Of a stretch of DNA of 64,000 bases, positions 24,801 through 33,800 are shown piece by piece. The stretch is from Eublepharis macularius (lineage: Eukaryota; Chordata; Lepidosauria; Squamata; Eublepharidae), in assembly GCF_028583425.1 (NCBI RefSeq), contig NC_072802.1:13897926-13961925 (forward strand), in the 5' to 3' direction. The translations under genes and the position numbers were made by a program. Position 1 is the stretch's first letter, and each line of letters begins with the position of its first letter. Under the pieces are notes generated by a model. It saw only the letters and a list, made by a program, of their open reading frames with translations, was not told the origin of the DNA and did not search any database.

Positions 24801-27800
24801 AAGCGAGCTTTCAGATTGCATATAGAAATTACATGCACAAGTTTGCAGGAAACTGCTCAACTTGGAGAAGAATGGTCAGCAAATACTTCCAATGGATTAA
24901 CAAACTTTGGTGCTCATCCCATTGACCAAATTGTCTTTAAATTTAAACCACAGTTTCAGGGTTGAAAGAAACAGCTTTTTAGCAGTTCCAGTGAATCCAG
25001 TCAGTAGCAACTAGGAAAGTCAGCGGTTTCCTGGGAAATGTGTCACTTGTTTTTGCCACTTGCTGGTACAATTGCAAGAACAGGTAGATACTCTGGCTTC
25101 TGAAGGTAGTAAGATCTTGTCTTATTGATGCAGTCTCCGGTATAGTAGATTAGATAGTATAATGGAAGATCCATGAGTGGACCTCCTGATGGGGGTGGTA
25201 TTAGGTTTAAAAGCATCCCAAAGGGGTGGTTTGGATCATAACCATGGTATGCGGAGAAGGGGGGGAACACTTTTCCCCATTTCCACATGCAAATCACCCC
25301 CCAAGAGCTGCTGTTTGGCCCACAAGGAAAACCAATGAGCCATGTGTAATTTGACCCTACCAGAAATGGACTTCTATGTGTTTAACTACAACTTCCAGCA
25401 CCCTAGAAACCTTCTGGCAAACTTCAAGCTGTAGGTTAGACTTAGGACAGTTAAGAGAAAGGAATATAAATCCAGATCCATCTTCCTACACAGCTGAAAA
25501 TCACACTTTGTGAAGTGACTCATAGAGAGCCAGGCAAAGGTGGGCAGAGTACATAATTTTCGTGGGAGGAACCTAAAGAAACGCCTAGCTCTCTCTGAGG
25601 TGAGCCCCCCTGTATCTGAGAGCCAAGCTACAAGTGACTTTTTTCACATGGAGAACACTTGATTGTTTTCGCGAGTTTCCCTGGGCACTGAAGTCCGAGT
25701 GTCCTTCCCCTCTGTTAGAATCGCTGCCTGAAGAGCCAGAGAAAGCCGGCAGCAGCAGCAGCTTTTGCAAATCGTTCCTCCAGTCACAAGCCTGCTGGAC
25801 AAGAGGGCTCTCAACGATCGTTTGGGGCCAGGCAGCTGCTACTTTCTCCCTGGGCGTCCTGCTCCCGGGGAGCTGCTCTGGAGAAAGCCGCCGTGTTGGT
25901 GAAGCTCCAGCTGCAGCGACAGTGGAAGAATCTGCTGCTGCTCTAACATGCCCTCATTCCAGTTTTTCTCCCGGAGCTCAGGAGCAGGGGAAGGGCATGT
26001 TAGAGCAGCAGCAGATTCTTCCGCTGTTGTTGTGGCTGGAGCTTCACCGACACGGCGGCTTTCTCCAGAGCAGCTCTCTGGGAGCAGGATGCCCAGGGAG
26101 AAAGTAGCAGCTGCCCACCCCCAAACGATCGTTGAGAGCAGGCTTGTGACTGGAGGAACGATTTGCAAAAGCTGCTGCTGCCGCCGGCTTTCTCTGGCTC
26201 TTCAGGCAGCGATTCTAACAGAGGGGAAGGACGCTCGAACTTCAGTTCCCAGGAAAACTTGCGAAAGCAATCAAGTGTTCTCCACATGAAAAAAGTCACT
26301 TGTCGCTTGGCTCTGAGACATACCATTTCAGACTGAAGGTGGGCATGTATTTGATTGACTGCTCCTCCATCTCAGCCCCCCCCCCCAAAAACCCTACATG
26401 TCAGGGAGAAGGGTTATATCCTAGAAATCTCCATGGCGTGGTGATTTTCAGAGTGCAGGGGATTTTTTGTCTTGTGGAAGCATTCAATTATGTGATCCCC
26501 CACCTGCAGACTGAAGTACTGCAAGATGGCCACCTCATAGAGAACCAGGCCCTACTTTCCAAAGGCAAATGAAGCCAAAAAGAATTCTCACCATTGCATG
26601 ATGTATGGAGAGAAGGGGAAAGAAAGTCACTACATCCAAACTGGTGTGTAAAAGTGTCCTCTTTCATTCACAGCTCTGGGGTTTGTGAGTGGCCTTGTAC
26701 TACCTGAATAAAAGTTAGCAGTTCTCCTGAGAAATTTGGTTCCCTGGGGAAATTTCTTTTGGAAGGAGGTGGTTCTCCATTTTGGCCAAGCTTTGCGTGG
26801 TGGTGGTTTTTATGTGGCAGCAGCCCATATGCCAATGTGAAAGTGAATCACCCAGTTTTCTCATATTGGGGCCAGTTAACCTGTGTTAGTTCTGTGGTAA
26901 AAGGCAGAAGATGTTTCACCAAAATTAAATTAGTTGATACATTTTACTGTCTGTATAAAGATTTTATATGTGTGTGTAAACTGTGCTGATCTTTAATGGA
27001 AGCTGAAATGGTTCTGTTAGCCTCCACTTCATCTCTTCTCAGGCTTGAGAGGTGACCCAGGCTTCATGGGAATGCCAGGTAAAGATGGACCCCCAGGGGA
27101 TCCAGGTTTCCCTGGCCCAAAAGGTGAAAAAGGCCATCGAGGTGAGTAGCAAATAGACTGAGGAAGATGAGTTAATCATGGAATGATGGTGGTGGTGGTG
27201 GTGGTGGTGATGATTAGGAAATGAACCCAAGGAACTCAAGGAAGAGGAGAAAGTGTTGCACGTGTCAATGCTCATCTTGCATCCTTTATTCTTTTTTCCA
27301 CTTGTTCCTATTTTTAATTTGGGAGGATTTTTATGGAAGATTTGAAATAGCAAGCAAGGGGAGGCAACTTCTGATATTTTCTTCACAGCTAAATCTTTGG
27401 ATCACAGTGTGATCTAAATATGTAAAAATGTGAAAATGTGTATCTCTATCTATCTATCTCTAGATACAGATATAAATACAGCTCACAAATCATACCATCT
27501 TTGTTGGCTATAAATGGGGCTCCCACTCCGTCATCTTCCCCCTAAACTCCCAAACTTCAAAAGCTACGTACCAGATTTGAAGTATTCCATCTAATTAACA
27601 CTTTACTAAGTGAGATGTCCTCTGTTCAGCTCTTCTTCTGACTCTGCTGTGTGATTCCAAAAAATTCCTTATATGAATGCCTGAAAATATTCTGAGAGGA
27701 TAAGGGAATTTTAGGACACTGAACAAAATTTCAGGATTCTCCCTGTCAATTTCTTGCAGTCCTTACAGGTTGCCTCACTGTTTATGTGCAGGTTTCCCTG

Positions 27801-30800
27801 GCCTCCAAGGTCCTCCAGGCCGCACACAGAAGCCTGAACATCTCACAGCACCTCCTGGTGAAACGGGACTTCCAGGAATTGATGGCATCCCTGCTTCTAA
27901 TGGTGACCCTGGGCCTCAGGGACTACCTGGATCACAAGGTAAAAAAATAAGTCTTACTTGCCTATCTTCAGATATGAAGAAATGAAAGAGTAAGTTCCAT
28001 CCTTTAGAGGCAGTTCTTTGAAGAGCTGTGTCCTCTAAACTGTGTGGTTAAATATTCCTAATGAGGACAAAAACTTAGGTGCATCTATGATCCTAAAAGG
28101 TAAAAGCCGCAGCCCCTCCCTCTCCTTTGGCTCCTTATCTTACGGTACGGGTAAGGTCAGGTCAGGGTGTCAGATGGTAGTAAAGAAAGAGGAGGTCCAG
28201 GGTTCAAAGCCCTGTTAATCTCCAGTTAAAGAATCACATATAGCCGGTGGTGGAAGATGTTTTTCTCTGCAGGTTGGACAGCAGTAATAGGATTTGAAGC
28301 CTTGAATACAAACATTCTGTGTTCTGATTTGACTTAAAATTAGCAGCATCCCAAACTGGCATGCTGAAATTCATTGCCCACCGGGGGATATCCTGAGAGA
28401 CTGGATCTCTGATTTCATCTTTCTCAAACTGGAGTGCAGACTGATGTTGGCTGTGAACAAATACCATCTGACACGGGCGCTACTGTTCATAGTCCAGTGG
28501 CTGTTCTAAATCTTGGGAGAGGACGCAGGGAATCTGCCTTTAAAACTTGCTGTGTGTGGTGGGGGGTGGGGAGGATGTTGCATTAAACTGTGTTGCAGTT
28601 GGAATGGCTGGGTGTAAGCCGCTGGTCCTCTCTCTTGTTACTCTGGGGATAAAGACAGCAATATGAAACTTAACAAGTTATCATTTAACAACAGGCCCAA
28701 AAGGGAAGGCAGGCAGACCTGGCCAGATGGGATCCAGTGGATTTCCTGGATTTCCTGGTATAGTAGGAGATCCTGGACCCCCAGGTAGTCCAGGGTCACA
28801 GGGACCAGAAGGTAAGTGCTGTGTGCACAACCTAATATTGCCTTGTTTCCTTTCATGTTTATCCACACCACAGACTCTTTTATGTTCCCCATCCCAAGAT
28901 GAAAATATGCATTCTAAATGTTTCTGCAGTAAGGCTTCCTAAATCTGATTTTTAGGAACCATATGACATACTTCAAGGCATGTGTCTCCTTGACACATTT
29001 ATCCTTTCCACTTGCCATGTTTTTTCAGTTTGTTTCTGGTCACAACCTAGAAACAGACTAAGACCATATGATATCAAAAAGAATGCCTTCTCCCATCTGA
29101 ACTTGCCTGTCTGTGAAGACCCTCATCAGAGGGTCTTTGTTGGGTACTGACACTTTCTAAATTAGATGAGTGTGCTACCAAAGGCAGGGTCTTCTCTGTG
29201 GTGGCATCCCAGCTGTCAACCTTCTTCCCTGACAATGACTACAGGTAAACATTCTTATTTGGGGGTAAGAGGAAAGGTAAGATATAAAAATAGTCTTCAA
29301 TAAATTAAAATAGTGAAACTTTCAGATGCCAGGTACTTATTCATTTGAGCCTTTAATGGCAGTTATAGATCTTCTCTTAGCTGTTATATATTTGTTTCTT
29401 TTTTTTTAGTTTAATTTCTTAGGTTATTTAACCTGTTACACTGTTACTATTTTGTACTGTTTTTTTGTAAGCTGCTTGGAAGACCTAAATGATGGAAAGG
29501 TAGGATATTTTTTTTTAAAAAAAAATAAAGCATTAATATTTTAGAACTTAGTCTAATACATTCTGGTACAGATTGTGACAGTCAAGACCCACTCTGCACA
29601 GATGCCCACTGGGGGTTTAATTATATCTCGTTTTTTTGCTCTTGTGGGGGGGGGGACAACACAAACAGGTTGGTTTCTCGAGCCCTTGCTTGGTGGGCCA
29701 GACATTGGGCAGTCCCCTATGACCTCTTAAACGCTAACTGGTTTCTTGCAGCCCTGCTCCTTGTGTGAGGATGAGGGGACAGAATCCTGAGGTTCTAGAA
29801 TGGACTGTGCCACTTTAGACTCTGGGGGAGGGCATTTTGGAATGCTCCATTGTTTAAAAAAATTGCAGGTAAGAAAACTAGCACTTCAAGGAGAGAAGCT
29901 CAGCCATCTCCCTACATTCTAGTTTTCTGCTTGCAGAATGTGAATGAACGGTGCCTGAAAATGGCATTCCCTACCCTCAGTCTAAGTATTGTCCATTCTT
30001 GACTGCTCCTAATTCTCTCATCTCGTTACTACTTCATTCTCCCGAATGTTAAAACCAGTTTAGAGCTTAAATGGTGTTTGCAAAGATGTAGGGAAAGGAC
30101 TTGGTGTGTGAAGCCATGGAGAGATTTAAAAAAAAAAATCAGCAAATCCATTTTTTTTCCAAATCAGAAAAAAATCAGAGTTCCCTAATTCTCTAATTCG
30201 GTTTGGCTATTTCTGAAAAATCCAGCCATTGTTTTCTATGGAAAAATCACTCGAGAGTATCTTATGGGCGGGCGGCGGGCGGGGGGGGGAGTCCTTTTTC
30301 AATGAAACTTTATCAAATTTGGAGGGAACCTACTCCTGACTGTCCTGCTAGGTCCTACTTGGCTCCGTTCTGTGGTGTTTCCCCACTGGCTGCTGTGAAT
30401 GACAGTGGCTCTTTTGGGGGGGCTAAGTTGCAACAGGGTCGCTTGCTTCAGTTTGGTTTGGGCGGAAAGGGTGTGGTGCCCTGATGTGGTGCTGGTCCCC
30501 TGCCTTCCTTTTGGTTCTGGGGGGATTCCGTCCCTTTGTTAAAGTCTGCTTCTGTTGGGTTTTCTCTGGGATGAGCTCAGCTTGCATCTGGCAGTGTGCC
30601 TTGGCCATGGCAGGCTTGCTCCAGTGTATTTCTGCAATGGGAGTCAGCTTTGACTTTTTTCCCATAGGAAGGGAGTGGTTGGTGGCACCTTGTTCAAGGG
30701 CCCGTAGAATTGGCCCCAAGGTCCAATTTTCCTGAAATTTGTGAAATCTTTAGAGGACAGTCAAGAGTAGGTCTCCTGAAAATTTGGTTGAGTTTTCTTG

Positions 30801-33800
30801 AAAAACGCCACCTCCAGCCCCCAGATATTTTCCCCTTAGGGAATAATGGGGAGTGTGTAGGGGCACCTTCTTTGAGGGCCCATAAAATTGGTCCCTGGAG
30901 TCTAATCTTCCTGAAATTTGGGGGAGTCTTTAAAGACAGTCAGGAGTGGGCTTCCTCCAAATTTGGTGACATTTGGTTGAAAAATGGCCCCCTCCAGCCC
31001 ACTGGATATCCTCCAGAGTGATTTTCCCATAGAAAACAATGGCCAAATTTTTACCAAATTTTGAAATTCAGTAAAAATTTGGGATGTCTGGTTTTTTGCC
31101 AGATTTTACTGAATCAGCCAAAATTCAGTATTTGAATATGAATTCTAGAGCGAACTACACACCCCTAGTTTCAGTCCTATGAAAAACATAATCGATACTT
31201 AGGAATTAGCAGAAAATTCAGAGAGAGAAGTTACAGAGGGACAGCAAGCTTGTATCCGTTAGGGGCAGCAACAAAACCCTGTTGCCTCCCCCCCCCTTTT
31301 TTTTTTCTTTTCAGGCCTGGCAAAGGGCCAGCAACCTGGCAGGAAAAAGCGGTGACAAGCAGCATCATAGAATAGAATCATAGAATCACGGGGTTGGAAG
31401 GGACCTCTACGGTCATCAAGTCCAACCTCCTACAAAATGCAGGAAATTCCCAAATACCATCAATGCAATGCCAGAACAGAAAGCAAGGTGCAACAGCACA
31501 GTTTATGTCAACAACATACTCTGTGCCAGTCCCTGGCCTGCTGGCTTCATGACAATGGGATGGCCAATATCTAACCCATTCTTTTCTCTCCAGGCATTGC
31601 TGGGACGCCAGGCCCTTCCGGCTTGCCTGGGATGCCAGGCCGCAGTGTGGGCGTTGGCTATACCCTGGTGAAGCACAGTCAGTCAGAACAGATCCCACCA
31701 TGCCCAGTAGGCATGAGCAAGCTCTGGGAAGGCTACAGCTTGTTGTACGTGGAGGGCCAAGAGAAGGCGCATAACCAGGACCTTGGTAAGCAGTGGCATC
31801 TGTGGGATGAAAACAAATGCCAAGTCATTGGCACAGAAGAGAGGCTGAAAAATCCGCTGCACAGTCAAGCTTTGGCACTGCATCTCTTCCCATCTTCTAA
31901 GCAGAGGCTTTGTGATTTCTAAAAACAAAAAGTGCTTAAGAAAAAAAGCTTCTGTTTCAGTCTTTCCCTACCATGGGGAACAGGAAGTGGCTCAGAAAGG
32001 AAACAACAAGTGGGCTGGTGCTAGATCCACTGACCCAGCACACTTCCGGCCACATGCAGCAAGCTGTGGACTGAGACTCTGCAGCCCAGAAGGATGTTTG
32101 CTTCAGGCCCAAAGGCCCTCCTGCCTCTCGCCATACCCAGGTTTAAATACCTTTAATAGGCAGAAGTTCAGCCTGGATTTCATTCGGCTTATTTACTTCC
32201 CCCACACACACACACAGATTCCCCTCCCCTGCGAGCAAGCCAGACCTTCCGCCTTGATAGTCCTGCCTCGTGTGGAGATGCTTTCCCGCTGGTAGTGGAA
32301 ACACCGGCATTTGCAGGCGGCCACTCACGCCAGAGGACATTTCCACTGTTAGGGAAACGGATCAACAGGGATCCAACCCACTGGTTACTTATATTTAAAT
32401 GTCTCGGCTTTACTGCTGGGTTTTTGAATCTGTTTTCAAGCTGTTATGTTTTGTCTGACTGAGATTTTCTATTGTCATTTTTTTTTTAATTTAACTGCTA
32501 GGTGCCTTAAGACAAATAGGCAAGGCTAGCTGTCGCTTTCTCTGCATAATTTATTTTGCAGTTTTTTGCTGTATTGCATTTTTTTTCTGGTTGAGGGGCA
32601 AAGAGCCAGTGTTTGGGAGGCATTGGACCCCTGCTCCCAGTCATTGGAAATCGTATTCAACAATCCCCTCTGGATTTTGAGATTTCAGCAAACATTGCCA
32701 CGTAATTTCAAGCATACATCCATAAGGACCCCAAACTTTATCATTTAAATGAGTAACAACAAATGCGGAGGTAGCCATGTTCGATTGTAGCAGCAAAATA
32801 GAACTGGAGTTCAGCAGCAGAGAACAAAATTTATTGCAGTGTAGTGTCTGGCGAAGACTTGCAAAAAGTTATGCTGGAATAAATTGTGCCTGCCTTTGAA
32901 GGAGCCAATGCTGTTCAAGTCTTGAGATTCTTTGAAAGCCCTGTTCTGTGCCCAGTACCACACTGGTGGCTCTGGCCAAATTTCTGCATACACACACAGC
33001 TCTGTCCTTTACTATCTATGGAGTAGAAGTTTGACTTGTGCCCTTTTCGTCCCCCTTCCCCGCAGGTTTTGCCGGCTCCTGCCTGCCTCGCTTCAGCACC
33101 ATGCCTTTTATTTATTGTAACATCAACGAGGTGTGCTACTACGCCAGCCGCAATGACAAGTCTTACTGGCTGTCCACCACCGCCCCGATCCCCATGATGC
33201 CGGTCAGCAGCTTCCAGATCCGCCAGTACATCAGCCGCTGCTCAGTGTGTGAAGCTCCTTCCCAAGCCGTGGCCATTCACAGTCAGGACATCACCATCCC
33301 CCAGTGCCCAGAAGGCTGGCGCAGTCTCTGGATCGGATATTCCTTCCTGATGGTAAGGGCCCAGAGACAAGTCGCTTGGGGATGGGCGTAATGGGCTGAG
33401 CACAACCGCCTGCTTTTCCTGAGGGGACAAGTAGCAACTTTAGGGGAAGGAAGATCTCCAGCTAGAGGCAGAAAGATGTGTTCCAATACATGGTCAGTTT
33501 AATCTGACTGGAATACACTCCTAATAGAGGCAAAGTGTTTGGGCAGTATTAATATGTGGGCATGTGAAGCTGCCTTGTCCTGAATCAGGCTACTGGTCTA
33601 CCATCTAACCTGGTTCGGCTGAGTGGCAGCAAATCTCCAAAGCCCCACACAGAGGTTTTTCCCAGCCCCACCACCTGTGATTCCTTTAAGAGATGTCAGA
33701 GAGGGGAGTCGTGTTTATTTTCTTGATTTATACCCTACCTTTCTCCCCAATGGAAACCAAAAGCTGCTTACATCGTTCTCTTCTCCTCCAGCTTATCCTC

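Larger units (their letters stand above)
22057..27042. other. COL4A6 5-kb intron
   Basis: It holds a tRNA-SINE, two family A foldback elements and a short 5S-SINE-like piece near 24460-24570 (GGTCTGGTCAGTACCTCC, then GTAGGATATAAATG). Nothing recognised in 22500-23200, 23410-24450 or 26320-27040. Confidence 0.5.
28812..31593. other. COL4A6 2.8-kb intron
   Basis: It holds a LINE-like tail near 29440-29530, a hAT-like element at about 30095-31169 and a reversed CR1 3' end near 31364-31450. Nothing recognised in 28830-29380 or 29560-30090. Confidence 0.5.

Noticed and set aside
25634-26326. Paired frames of about 110-157 codons on both strands
   Set aside because: They mirror each other because the DNA is a palindrome. 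No domain is seen.
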